From contig NZ_JAHKRA010000024.1 of NCBI RefSeq assembly GCF_019345525.1, forward strand, positions 1-36,393: DNA of 36,393 nt, written 5' to 3'. Positions 8,180 through 16,553 of the stretch are shown in pieces. How positions within the stretch are numbered: the first letter of the stretch is position 1; every line of letters starts with the position of its first letter. A model generated the notes under the pieces. The model made no database searches, had not been told where the DNA came from, and was given only the letters and a program-made list of their open reading frames with translations. The DNA comes from Flavobacterium sp. NKUCC04_CG. Its GTDB lineage: Bacteria; Bacteroidota; Bacteroidia; Flavobacteriales; Flavobacteriaceae. The translations under genes and the position numbers were made by a program.

Positions 8180-9376
8180 ATGATATTTGATATTTTTCAA
8201 ACGCTAACCTTCGCCTGTCTGGTGCTTTTATTGGGGTTTTTTATTGTACAAAAAGTAAAGTTCTTTCAAAATTATAACATACCCGAACCCGTGGTTGGTG
8301 GCTTTTTTGTAGCCATCTTACTTTTCTTAATTTATTATTATACCGGGTTTAGCTTTGAGTTTGAAACGAGCTTGCAAACCGCTATGATGTTGTTTTTCTT
8401 TTCATCTATAGGTTTAAGTGCCGATTTTGCAAGACTAAAAAAAGGAGGGAAGCCCTTGGTGATTTTCGTTATTTTGACCGGAAGTTTTATTTTTTTACAA
8501 AATGTTTTTGGTATTACTATGGCCAATATAGTCGGATTGGATTCGAGTTATGGACTCATTGCAGGATCGATTACATTGACTGGCGGACACGGTACTGGTG
8601 CCGCTTGGGCACATGATTTAACCAAAACTTTTGGGGTAAGCGGTGCATCAGAATTGGCTTTGGCCTGTGCTACATATGGCTTGGTTATGGGTGGCGTTAT
8701 CGGTGGACCAGTAGCAAAGTATCTACTTAAAAAGAATAAAATCAAACCTCAGGCAAATACCGAAGAGGATACGGTAACTGAGAATTTTGAAAACCCACTT
8801 TTTAAACGTAGAATCAATGTTCATAACATGATCGAAACCCTAACGATGTTTGCTATCTGTATTGCATTGGGGCAATTTTTATTTATGTATTTTAAAGGGA
8901 CTTGGTTGGAATTACCCAATTTTGTTTGGTGTTTGTTTATAGGGGTAATCATTAGAAATATAATGGCACATTTTACAACCTATATTGTTAATGATCACGC
9001 GGTGGATGTTTTGGGAAATACCGGTTTATACCTATTTCTAACTATAGCATTAATGTCGTTACAACTGTGGCATTTGGCCGGATTGGCTACTCAGGTATTG
9101 ATTGTTTTGCTAGCGCAGACGGCATTGATGATTGTCTTTGCTATATTCGTTACCTATCGCGTAATGGGCAGAGACTACGATGCAATTGTTTTAAGTGCAG
9201 GGCATTGTGGGTTTGGATTAGGAGCTACACCTACAGCCGTAGCCAATATGCAAGCCATTACAAGTAAATACGGTCCTTCCCACAAAGCCTTTTTAATAGT
9301 ACCTATGGTAGGAGCCTTTTTTGTTGATATCATCAACAATGTTTTTATTAAACTGTTTGTCGCGTTTTTGTCCTAA
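8180..9376 (+). CDS. gltS: Sodium/glutamate symporter GltS
   Basis: This inner-membrane Na+-driven glutamate carrier has about ten hydrophobic segments. Family signatures are IPEPVVGGFF near the N-terminus, LTGGHGTGAAWA in the first half and GHCGFGLGATPTAVANM in the second half; the last two are the inverted-repeat substrate loops of GltS. The frame is open from an ATG at 8129, but MIFDIFQTLT at 8180 gives 398 residues, close to E. coli GltS (401). A TATTTTTG box at 8134-8141 would overlap the earlier ATG. The flanking genes are on the opposite strand, so it is monocistronic. Confidence 0.93.
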   Translation: MIFDIFQTLTFACLVLLLGFFIVQKVKFFQNYNIPEPVVGGFFVAILLFLIYYYTGFSFEFETSLQTAMMLFFFSSIGLSADFARLKKGGKPLVIFVILTGSFIFLQNVFGITMANIVGLDSSYGLIAGSITLTGGHGTGAAWAHDLTKTFGVSGASELALACATYGLVMGGVIGGPVAKYLLKKNKIKPQANTEEDTVTENFENPLFKRRINVHNMIETLTMFAICIALGQFLFMYFKGTWLELPNFVWCLFIGVIIRNIMAHFTTYIVNDHAVDVLGNTGLYLFLTIALMSLQLWHLAGLATQVLIVLLAQTALMIVFAIFVTYRVMGRDYDAIVLSAGHCGFGLGATPTAVANMQAITSKYGPSHKAFLIVPMVGAFFVDIINNVFIKLFVAFLS

Positions 9377-9445
9377 CCCAATATAATAACACTGAGCGAG
9401 CTTAAAAATAAAATGTATCAGTACTTATAGGAGATAAATTTTAGA

Positions 9446-10132
9446 TTATTCCTCTCTTAAAGCGGTCGTACTTTGTTGTATAAGACCATCAACCATAACG
9501 AGCTTTCGGTCGGCCATATTGGCTAGTTCTTCATTGTGGGTTACGATAACAAAAGTTTGTCCAAACTCATCGCGCAGTTTAAAAAACAATTGATGCAAGT
9601 TTTCGGCGCTAAGGGTATCGAGATTTCCAGAAGGTTCATCGGCAAAAATTACTTCGGGCTTATTGATTAAAGCTCGGGCAACAGCTACGCGTTGTTGTTC
9701 TCCGCCAGAAAGCTCCGACGGGAAATGCTTTTCGCGGTGACTAATTCCCAAGTAATCGAGCAGTTTTCGAGCTTCTATCTCGGTTTCTTTTTTATCTTTT
9801 CCCGCAATAAATGCTGGAATACAGATGTTTTCCATAGCTGTAAACTCAGGTAAAAGCTGGTGAAATTGAAAAATAAATCCCAAATTGATATTGCGAAAGG
9901 CCGACAAATCTTTATCATTGAGTTGTAAGATATTCTGGCCGTTAATCACTAAACTAGTCGTTGCCGTAATAGTGGGTTTATCCAAAGTACCCAAAATTTG
10001 AAGCAAGGTGGTTTTACCAGCACCTGAAGCTCCTACTATGGATACAATCTCTCCTTTTTTAATATGTATATCAACTCCTTTTAAAACTTGCAATTGATCG
10101 TAATATTTTTCAATATGAGTTGCTTGAATCAT
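9446..10132 (-). CDS. lolD: LolD-type ABC transporter ATPase
   Basis: This ATPase subunit of the LolCDE-type machine, which extracts lipoproteins from the inner membrane, belongs to the MacB/LolD family. It shows Walker [10 protein letters not shown]-loop [17 protein letters not shown], signature [15 protein letters not shown], Walker [13 protein letters not shown] and the H-loop VTHNEEL. The frame is open to 10159, but the ATG at 10132 ([11 protein letters not shown]) fits the family and gives 228 residues. No LolC/E permease gene is in the window, as is usual for Bacteroidota where lolD often stands alone. FtsE-like or other peptide exporters are less likely alternatives. Confidence 0.88.
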   Translation of the reverse strand: MIQATHIEKYYDQLQVLKGVDIHIKKGEIVSIVGASGAGKTTLLQILGTLDKPTITATTSLVINGQNILQLNDKDLSAFRNINLGFIFQFHQLLPEFTAMENICIPAFIAGKDKKETEIEARKLLDYLGISHREKHFPSELSGGEQQRVAVARALINKPEVIFADEPSGNLDTLSAENLHQLFFKLRDEFGQTFVIVTHNEELANMADRKLVMVDGLIQQSTTALREE

Positions 10133-10159
10133 CGGTTTACTTTTTATACAAAGTAACAA

Positions 10160-10544
10160 TGTTTTTGTATAGAATAAAATATATCCTGAAATTTTTTAAC
10201 CGCTATCCAATATTCTTTTTTGTATAATTATAGCCATTTTTAACAGTTTATATTTGTTAAATCATGTTATAGTATAGTATTAATTTATATATTTACATCA
10301 ATATGGTTGTTTTTTATATTATAATTAAGTGTTATTTGATTTTTAATTCATATTTGATTATTAATATTTAAAAACTTTTTTAGCTCCGTTTGTCTTTCCA
10401 AAAAGAGAAACCATCGAATTGTTCGAGTTTAGAATTTTTCGAATCATTTCAAATGAACACTTTTAAGCGTTGAATAAAAGGCCTAATTCTCTTATTGAAA
10501 AGGGTAGCATCCTTTTATAAAACGTTTCAAAAAATGAAAAAATT
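10160..10544. other. AT-rich intergenic region between divergent genes
   Basis: The sequence is about 75% or more A+T, between divergently transcribed lolD and the lipoprotein gene. I see no gene. A TATATTTG box on the plus strand at 10249-10256 is a possible promoter for the lipoprotein gene but has no good -33 partner and would leave a leader of about 280 bases. No stable hairpin or known riboswitch is evident to me. Confidence 0.5.
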
Positions 10545-11015
10545 ATGAAAGAAAAATTAATTATAGCAGTGGTTATACTGTTACATTTCGGCTGCCAAAA
10601 GAAGGAATCAGCCAACAATTTACAAGCTTTAAATCCATATGAAATAGAATTTTCTCTCATCAGTAATGGGAATTTATTGGGTAACGGCTTAGAAGATATA
10701 GAGGCGGGTAGTATATGGATTACCGGTCTTACAGAGTGGCATGATTTACTGGAAAAAATGAATAGGCACAATCGCGTATCGGATGGTTTTATTGAAGATA
10801 CCATAGATTTTTCGGCTTATGATGTTTTGGCTTCTTTTGATCAAATCAGACCCCATACGGGATTTGTAGTTTATATCGACAAACTAATCGAAGAGCAAAA
10901 CAACAGAGTTGCACATATCGTTTTAAAAGAGAATAATAGGGGTTTTGAAGTGGTGTCGCAACCGTATTACTTAATCAAAATACCTAAAAGTAGCAAAACA
11001 GTCATGTTTCAGTAG
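10545..11015 (+). CDS. Lipoprotein with PrcB_C-like domain
   Basis: This 156-residue protein has a lipoprotein signal: charged MKEK, a hydrophobic run and a lipobox ending in FGC at Cys17. It should be anchored in an envelope membrane. The rest resembles the PrcB C-terminal domain seen in small Bacteroidota lipoproteins: a TEWHDLLEKMN segment, IDFSAYDVLASFD, HTGFVVYIDKLIEE, and the closing strand pair QPYYLIKIPK. PrcB is a companion of the PrtP protease in Treponema; a role here as a protease partner is only an inference, though a secreted subtilisin lies downstream. I recognise the domain only moderately well. Confidence 0.7.
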   Translation: MKEKLIIAVVILLHFGCQKKESANNLQALNPYEIEFSLISNGNLLGNGLEDIEAGSIWITGLTEWHDLLEKMNRHNRVSDGFIEDTIDFSAYDVLASFDQIRPHTGFVVYIDKLIEEQNNRVAHIVLKENNRGFEVVSQPYYLIKIPKSSKTVMFQ

Positions 11016-11066
11016 GAGCTCTATTTTAAAGCGTATAGTGTTCAAGGCATTCGTTAAAGACGCTTC

Positions 11067-11133
11067 TATATCATAAAAATTATAAATCAATCGGGAGTTT
11101 TATTGACTTTCGAAATAAATTAGTTCAACCATG
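11067..11133 (+). pseudogene. 3' relic of a third copy of the T9SS small-protein gene
   Basis: The 67 bases aligning with the last codons of the two downstream paralogs share TATATCRTAAAARTTA, CAATCGGGAGTTTTA and TTAGTTCAACCATGATAAAAC with them, with scattered substitutions and one missing base that breaks the frame. Nothing of the 5' part of a copy remains upstream. It shows that the tandem array once had at least three members. The match ends exactly at the same intergenic junction that precedes the next gene. Confidence 0.75.
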
Positions 11134-11149
11134 ATAAAACACCAAACTT

Positions 11150-11884
11150 ATGAAAACAAAATTATTTATTTTGGCTCTTATAGGAGCCTGTCAATTCGCG
11201 CTGGCTCAACCTGAGTTGTTAACAGACAACATATGGTATTTAGAGAAATTAATCGTTGATGATACAGTATATTATCCGCCATTAAATGACGAAAGCAATG
11301 TATATCCTTTTATCTTACAATTTGATTTAAAAAAACAATTCATGGTTGTAGGTTTCTGTAAAAATGGATTTAATTGGAGAGATATTGTTTTTTTAGACTC
11401 TAATAGTTTTACTATATATGAGTATACTTTTCTACCGATGACATATTGTTCTAATCTAGAGAATCTAGAGTTTTCAAATTTCCATGTTGATTTTTTTAGA
11501 GACAACACTTTATTACCGTTTACTTATACTTTGGTTGGTCCGAGTACTGATTTACAACAATTAATTATCGTTAGTGGCGACGGAAGTCAAGCCATCTACA
11601 ACAGCCAACGCTTAAGTACTTCCCGCTTTGAAAAAAGCATTTTTAAAATTTTTCCCAATCCCGTTCGCGATCAATTGCAATTCGAATGGGATGCTGCGCA
11701 AACATTTTCTCCTCTTCAATTGGAAATCTACGATATAAGCGGAAAATTATGTCTTAAACAACTGCTGCCAACCGAGCAAAAGTCAATTCCATTACAAAAT
11801 CTGAGTTCCGGCATGTATATCGTAAAAGTTAAAAACCAATCGGGAGTAGTGCTGGCTTCCGAAAAAATTCTAATTCAACCATGA
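11150..11884 (+). CDS. T9SS-secreted small beta-rich protein, paralog A
   Basis: The 244-residue protein has a signal peptide (MKTKLFILALIGACQFALAQ), a beta-rich core of about 140 residues and a T9SS type A sorting tail from about residue 163 (FKIFPNPVRDQLQFEW ... YDISGKL ... LSSGMYIVKVK). The tail directs export across the outer membrane and cell-surface attachment or release. The core, beginning NIWYLEKLIVDD and containing two separated cysteines, resembles lipocalin-like/META-like small domains of flavobacterial secreted proteins; I do not know its ligand. It ends with TGA followed directly by TAA. The next gene is a close paralog 15 bases downstream, and the start has the same upstream junction as that gene and the protease. 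See the findings for the uneven divergence. Confidence 0.88.
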   Translation: MKTKLFILALIGACQFALAQPELLTDNIWYLEKLIVDDTVYYPPLNDESNVYPFILQFDLKKQFMVVGFCKNGFNWRDIVFLDSNSFTIYEYTFLPMTYCSNLENLEFSNFHVDFFRDNTLLPFTYTLVGPSTDLQQLIIVSGDGSQAIYNSQRLSTSRFEKSIFKIFPNPVRDQLQFEWDAAQTFSPLQLEIYDISGKLCLKQLLPTEQKSIPLQNLSSGMYIVKVKNQSGVVLASEKILIQP

Positions 11885-11899
11885 TAAAACACCAAGCTT

Positions 11900-12637
11900 A
11901 TGAAAACAAAATTATTTATTTTGGCTCTTATAGGAGCCTGTCAATTCGCGCTGGCTCAACCTGAGTTGTTAACAGACAACATATGGTATTTAGAGAAATT
12001 AATCGTTGATGATACAGTATATTATCCGCCATTAAATGATGAAAGTAGTATACATCCTTTTATTTTGGATTTTGATTTAAAGGAACGAATGATGATTACA
12101 GGTTACTGTAGAAGTGATGTTTTCTGGACAGACATAGTTTTTTTAGAATTTAATCGTTTTAATGTGGATAACTATTCTTTTTTCCCCATGACCTATTGTT
12201 CTAATCGAGAGAATCTAGAGTTTTCAAATTTCCATATTGATTTTTTTAGAGACAACACTTTATTACCGTTTACTTATACTTTGGTTGGTCCGAGTACTGA
12301 TTTACAACAATTAATTATCGTTAGTGGCGACGGAAGTCAAGCCATCTACAACAGCCAACGCTTAAGTACTTCCCGCTTTGAAAAAAGCACTTTCAAAATC
12401 TTCCCCAATCCCGTTCGTGACCAATTGCAATTCGAATGGGATGCTGCACAAACATTTTCTCCTCTTCAATTGGAAATCTACGATATAAGCGGAAAATTAT
12501 GTCTTAAACAACAGCTGGTAACCGAGCAAAAGTCAATTCCGTTGCAAAATCTGAGTTCCGGCATGTATATCGTAAAAGTTAAAAACCAATCGGGAGTTTT
12601 ACTGGCTTCTGAAAAAATACTAGTTCAACCAAGATAA
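11900..12637 (+). CDS. T9SS-secreted small beta-rich protein, paralog B
   Basis: This is a tandem paralog of the previous gene, 245 residues with the same signal peptide, core and T9SS type A tail. The first 140 bases are identical to paralog A. Residues about 51-103 then differ at roughly 25 positions with no length change, after which the two are nearly identical again (about 7 further differences). It reads through the TGA used by paralog A (AGA here) and ends at the next codon, so it has one extra Arg. The protease gene begins 12 bases downstream, and the three genes look like one operon. Function unknown; the pairing with a secreted protease could suggest substrate, inhibitor or binding partner, which is speculation. 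Confidence 0.88.
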   Translation: MKTKLFILALIGACQFALAQPELLTDNIWYLEKLIVDDTVYYPPLNDESSIHPFILDFDLKERMMITGYCRSDVFWTDIVFLEFNRFNVDNYSFFPMTYCSNRENLEFSNFHIDFFRDNTLLPFTYTLVGPSTDLQQLIIVSGDGSQAIYNSQRLSTSRFEKSTFKIFPNPVRDQLQFEWDAAQTFSPLQLEIYDISGKLCLKQQLVTEQKSIPLQNLSSGMYIVKVKNQSGVLLASEKILVQPR

Positions 12638-12649
12638 AACACCAAACTT

Positions 12650-15286
12650 ATGAAAACAGTTTATATATACTGGCTGTGTGTATTGTTCGGTATTCCCGTA
12701 TCCGCACAGACCTTATCCAAATATTACCTGTTGCCAAAGCAGGAGTCAATTCTCGAACTAAACCCTAGTAAAGACGGTTTACTGAGCTTTAAAAACACGG
12801 CTTTTAACAATTTATTTAGTGGCGTTGTTATAAAAAAAGTAGAAGCCGCTTTTCCAGATATTAAAAATGATTATCTTAAAAAACTACATATACTCACCGT
12901 AGAAAATGATGCGGATTTGTTGTGGCGTTTACTTAAGAATCCTTGGTTAGAACATGCTGAACAAATCGAAGAGGCGCAATTGATGAGTTCATATCCCAAC
13001 GATTATAGATTGCCGTATTCCTTTACCAATCACTATCTCGATTTGGTTCGAGCCCCATTTGCTTGGTCCATTACCAAGGGAAATCCTGATATACTTGTCG
13101 GCGTTGCAGATAGTTATTTTACGTTTAAACACGAAGAATTAAAGAATAAGATTGTTCGTGATCTTAATATAGGTCAAGTATATCAAAGTTACTATAGTCA
13201 CGGTACGGAAGTAGCGGGCATCATCGCAGGAGAAACCAACAACCGTTTAGGAACCGCCAGTTTGGGTTACAACACCAAATTGATGGTCTATAGTGATGGT
13301 GTTCATTTGCAAGCAGTCGAGCGCCTGAGTCGCGAACCCGGAGTTAGAGTTATCAACATGAGTTGGAGTGACGGATTCAAAAGTTTATTTGAAGAGTCAC
13401 TTTGCAATTATATTCGAGACTCTCTCAATATTGTATTAGTTGGATCAGCGGGTAATGGTTATAATGGTAATAATTGCAGAGGAATAGATAGTAATGGTTA
13501 TTGTTATCCTGCTTCTTACGAAAGTGTTATAGGAGTAACTGGTACGGGTAGTCGATTTCCACGAGGTACCAATGATGCGCATTGGGGACGGTATAATTGG
13601 GAAGATGTAGCGGAATTATATATTGGAAATTCTCAAAGTACCATGACGGTTAATGATAAAGTAGATATCAGTGCGCCAGGCTACGATTTATTAAGAGCCA
13701 CAAATACTTTAGGTACAATTGGATCTGTGGATACTTATGCCGATCACGGATCGGGGACTTCTACCTCGGCTCCTTTGGTTTCGGCAACTGCGGCTCTGAT
13801 GTTTGCAGCTAATCCGAATTTAACGGCAAAACAAGTCAAAGAAATATTGATGGAAACAGCAGACAATATTTATGATATACCTGAAAATGCACCCTATAGA
13901 AGACGTTTGGGCGCAGGAAGACTTAATGCCTATAGAGCTGTTTTAAAAGCCAAATGTTTAGCAGAACCTTCAAATACGTTGGATTTGATGATACAGGATA
14001 GTCAAGATGATTATGGAGTAGAGCCCAATACAACTACAGAACATTTTTGGGAAAGTTCAGGTATATGGGTACGGAATCAGCGCGATGGAAAAAATATTCG
14101 AATCAACGAAAATCCGGAATACGATGCCAATGGTTACAGTTATGTGTATGTTAAAGTAGTCAATAAAAGTTGTGTACGATCGTCTGGTAACGATAAATTG
14201 CAATTGTATTGGTCAAAAGCATCCTCAAATTCGACTTGGCCTCAAAATTGGAATGGTAGCTTTTATCACGAAGGAGCATTAATGGGAAATCAAGTAGGCT
14301 TATTAACTATTCCCGTTTTAGAACCCGGAGAAGATGTTATATTAGAGTTTCCATGGCGGGTGCCCAATCCGGAACTTTATCCGAATGTAAATGAAAATGG
14401 ACGTCGCTTCCCTTGGCATTTTTGCTTATTAGCTCGTATTGATTCACAGGCAGATCCAATGACTTATGAAGAGCGACCATACCTTACATTTAATGTACAA
14501 TACAATAACAATATCGTGTGGAAAAATATTAGTGTTGTAAATTTACTTCCGAATTCGCCTGAATCCACTCGAGGAGCTACGATTGCTGTGGGAAATAGTT
14601 TTCGAAAAACCGACCAAATTAGTTTAGATTTTGAAGTTGTTCAAGAATCTATACGAACGTCTAACATTGACGAAATGGAAATACAAGTTATAATGGATGA
14701 TGTTCTATTCCAAGCTTGGATAGATGGTGGAAAACAAAGTAAATATCTAAAACTTCTAGGAGATAAGAAGTTCTTAGTTCTAAATAATCAGGCTTCTTTG
14801 GGCCGGCTTTTGTTTAAAAATGAAAAACCAGTAGGTTTATTAACCTTATTGTTTAACCACAAATTGGAAGAAGCCATAGCAGCAGAGAACCCATTTCGTT
14901 ATCGCGTAATACAACGGGATTTTATTACGAAGGAAATTATGGGTGGAGAGACCTATGAAATTAAAAAACCGATAAGCTTTAAACCAAATAATCTAATTAA
15001 CGAAACAACGGTTGAGAACGCAGTCTCCATAAATAAAATCGTAGCAATCGCGCCTAACCCCACGACCGGAAATGTTTTAATTGGTTACGAGGCCAGTTCT
15101 TGTAGTCAACTTATCTTGGCTTTAGCGCCGCTATACGGTGTAAATGGAAATAGTTTTCAGATTTCACTAAATTCAGAGGAGAATCAATTGTCTTATGATG
15201 TTTCAAATTATTTACCAGGATTATATAAAGTGATGCTTTATTGTGATGGAACAGTGGTAGATACAAAAAGTTTATTAATAGAATGA
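12650..15286 (+). CDS. T9SS-secreted S8 (subtilisin-like) serine peptidase
   Basis: The 878-residue secreted protease has a signal peptide (cleavage after about residue 19), a likely propeptide to about residue 115, and a subtilisin domain. All active-site residues are present: Asp154 in VGVADS, His184 in HGTEVAGI, oxyanion Asn269 in GSAGN and Ser371 in GTSTSAP. The Asp loop is VADS rather than the usual IDTG/IDSG. A long beta-rich region of about 350 residues follows and then a T9SS type A sorting tail from about residue 797 (APNPTTGNVLIGYE ... LPGLYKVMLY). The start region copies the junction found before the two small paralogs. A strong terminator follows at 15326-15360. Substrate unknown; an extracellular or surface digestive role is likely. 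Confidence 0.93.
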   Translation: MKTVYIYWLCVLFGIPVSAQTLSKYYLLPKQESILELNPSKDGLLSFKNTAFNNLFSGVVIKKVEAAFPDIKNDYLKKLHILTVENDADLLWRLLKNPWLEHAEQIEEAQLMSSYPNDYRLPYSFTNHYLDLVRAPFAWSITKGNPDILVGVADSYFTFKHEELKNKIVRDLNIGQVYQSYYSHGTEVAGIIAGETNNRLGTASLGYNTKLMVYSDGVHLQAVERLSREPGVRVINMSWSDGFKSLFEESLCNYIRDSLNIVLVGSAGNGYNGNNCRGIDSNGYCYPASYESVIGVTGTGSRFPRGTNDAHWGRYNWEDVAELYIGNSQSTMTVNDKVDISAPGYDLLRATNTLGTIGSVDTYADHGSGTSTSAPLVSATAALMFAANPNLTAKQVKEILMETADNIYDIPENAPYRRRLGAGRLNAYRAVLKAKCLAEPSNTLDLMIQDSQDDYGVEPNTTTEHFWESSGIWVRNQRDGKNIRINENPEYDANGYSYVYVKVVNKSCVRSSGNDKLQLYWSKASSNSTWPQNWNGSFYHEGALMGNQVGLLTIPVLEPGEDVILEFPWRVPNPELYPNVNENGRRFPWHFCLLARIDSQADPMTYEERPYLTFNVQYNNNIVWKNISVVNLLPNSPESTRGATIAVGNSFRKTDQISLDFEVVQESIRTSNIDEMEIQVIMDDVLFQAWIDGGKQSKYLKLLGDKKFLVLNNQASLGRLLFKNEKPVGLLTLLFNHKLEEAIAAENPFRYRVIQRDFITKEIMGGETYEIKKPISFKPNNLINETTVENAVSINKIVAIAPNPTTGNVLIGYEASSCSQLILALAPLYGVNGNSFQISLNSEENQLSYDVSNYLPGLYKVMLYCDGTVVDTKSLLIE

Positions 15287-15325
15287 TATTTAAATTTATT
15301 ATTTAAGTTCCACAAACTAGTAACT

Positions 15326-15360
15326 AAGCTCCAGATTATTTAGGTAATCTGGAGCTTTTT
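15326..15360 (+). terminator. Rho-independent terminator after the T9SS protease
   Basis: A perfect 13-bp stem (AAGCTCCAGATTA / TAATCTGGAGCTT) with a 6-base loop is followed by a T-run. It lies 40 bases after the protease stop and separates that operon from msrA. Confidence 0.9.
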
Positions 15361-15418
15361 ATTGTAAAAATAAATTGGTATAAAGGTATCGTTTCTTGAT
15401 TTTTTCACATTTGTTTAT

Positions 15419-15448
15419 CTGTTTTATAGTATAAAAACGATATATTTG
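15419..15448 (+). promoter_or_regulatory. Probable promoter of msrA
   Basis: CTG, 19 bases, then TATATTTG: a full Bacteroidota -7 box with a one-mismatch -33 box at the right spacing. It ends about 20 bases upstream of the msrA ATG, so the leader is short. Confidence 0.6.
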
Positions 15449-15468
15449 ATATATAAAAATGTATTGAA

Positions 15469-16116
15469 ATGAACACATTCCTATATTGTTTTATTTCGAT
15501 TGCCTTAGTAGCCTGTCAAAGTAAAACCGCGCTAACTGAAATCCCTAATACAAAAAAAGAAATTTCTATGAATGAATCTAACCCGAATAGCGAAGTTGCT
15601 ATTTTTGCTGGTGGCTGTTTTTGGTGTACCGAAGCCATATTTACCTCTTTAAAAGGAGTGGAACGCGTATTGCCCGGTTATATTGGAGGTCAAAAAGAAA
15701 ACCCAACTTACAAAGAAGTATGCACGGGTGAAACCGGACATGCCGAAGCGATCGAGGTAATATACAACCCGTCGGAAGTGAGTTATAACGAGTTATTGGA
15801 AATCTTTTTCGCTACACACGACCCCACTACTTTAAACCGCCAAGGAGCAGATGTGGGAACTCAATACCGCAGCGAAATCTTCTATACCAACGATATTCAA
15901 AAAGAAGATGCACAGGAATATTTAGACATTTTAGTCAATGAAAATGTATATGGCAAACCCGTAGTTACAAAAATATCTCCAGCTACAAAATTTTATGTAG
16001 CAGAAGATTATCACAAAAATTATTTTGAGAAAAACGGCAATGAGCAATACTGTAAAATGGTCGTTTCTCCCAAGGTAGCTAAATTTAAAAAAGAGTATGC
16101 TACCAAGCTAAAATAA
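15469..16116 (+). CDS. msrA: Peptide methionine sulfoxide reductase MsrA, lipoprotein form
   Basis: MsrA reduces methionine-S-sulfoxide in proteins. The active-site motif GCFWCTEA is at residues 49-56 with catalytic Cys50, and the family blocks GYIGGQKENPTYKEVCTGETGHAEA and HDPTTLNRQGADVGTQYRS follow in part. Cys in NEQYCKMV near the C-terminus can resolve the disulfide. The 215-residue protein carries an N-terminal lipoprotein signal with lipobox LVAC (Cys16), so it should act in the envelope. An internal Met34 would start an almost normal cytosolic MsrA. The promoter position (15419-15448) favours the long form. It is followed by a small membrane protein gene. Confidence 0.95.
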   Translation: MNTFLYCFISIALVACQSKTALTEIPNTKKEISMNESNPNSEVAIFAGGCFWCTEAIFTSLKGVERVLPGYIGGQKENPTYKEVCTGETGHAEAIEVIYNPSEVSYNELLEIFFATHDPTTLNRQGADVGTQYRSEIFYTNDIQKEDAQEYLDILVNENVYGKPVVTKISPATKFYVAEDYHKNYFEKNGNEQYCKMVVSPKVAKFKKEYATKLK

Positions 16117-16167
16117 ATCTGGCATGGATATTGAAAAGTTAATTTATAGAACATCAAATGTTTACTT

Positions 16168-16470
16168 ATGGATGACTTACAAATCAGATCAACAGCATCA
16201 GCTAAAAAGTATACCCAATTGGTTTGGAGTGTTTTTTTAGATGGGGTAGGATACGTATCGTATTTGATTCCTTTTTTAGGAGAAATTAGCGATGTGGTAT
16301 GGGCGCCTATAGCTGGTTTACTTTTAGCACGTATGTATAAAGGAACCGTTGGTAAAGTAGGGGGAACTATCGCTTTTTTAGAAGAGTTAACACCTGGATT
16401 GGATTTTATACCCACTTTTACACTTACCTGGCTTTATGCCCATTATATACAAAAGAACAATTCTTTATAA
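16168..16470 (+). CDS. Small conserved membrane protein
   Basis: The protein has 100 residues with about two to three hydrophobic segments (near 24-40, 45-58 and 82-95). It looks like a conserved Bacteroidota hypothetical protein rather than a chance frame: the pattern DGVGYVSYLIPFLGEISDVVWAP followed by EELTPGLDFIPTFTLTW reads as a two-fold repeated Asp-Pro-Phe arrangement in membrane context. I cannot assign a domain or function. It is 51 bases downstream of msrA, on the same strand, and is closed by the hairpin at 16473-16507. Confidence 0.75.
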   Translation: MDDLQIRSTASAKKYTQLVWSVFLDGVGYVSYLIPFLGEISDVVWAPIAGLLLARMYKGTVGKVGGTIAFLEELTPGLDFIPTFTLTWLYAHYIQKNNSL

Positions 16471-16472
16471 AT

Positions 16473-16507
16473 AAAAAAAACAGAGGCGAAAGCCTCTGTT
16501 TTTTTTA
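16473..16507. terminator. Bidirectional terminator
   Basis: The stem AAACAGAGGC / GCCTCTGTTT with a GAAA tetraloop has an A-run before and a T-run after, so it works in both directions. It lies between the converging small membrane protein gene and the nucleoid-associated protein gene. Confidence 0.92.
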
Positions 16508-16553
16508 TAAAATTCGCGAATAGGTTTATTAACCTATAGACTTATGTTCAAAA

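Noticed and set aside
10377..10395. TTAGCTCCGTTTGT shared (inverted) with the stretch near 21877-21890
   Set aside because: A 14-base match is expected by chance several times in a comparison of this size, and no larger repeat surrounds it.
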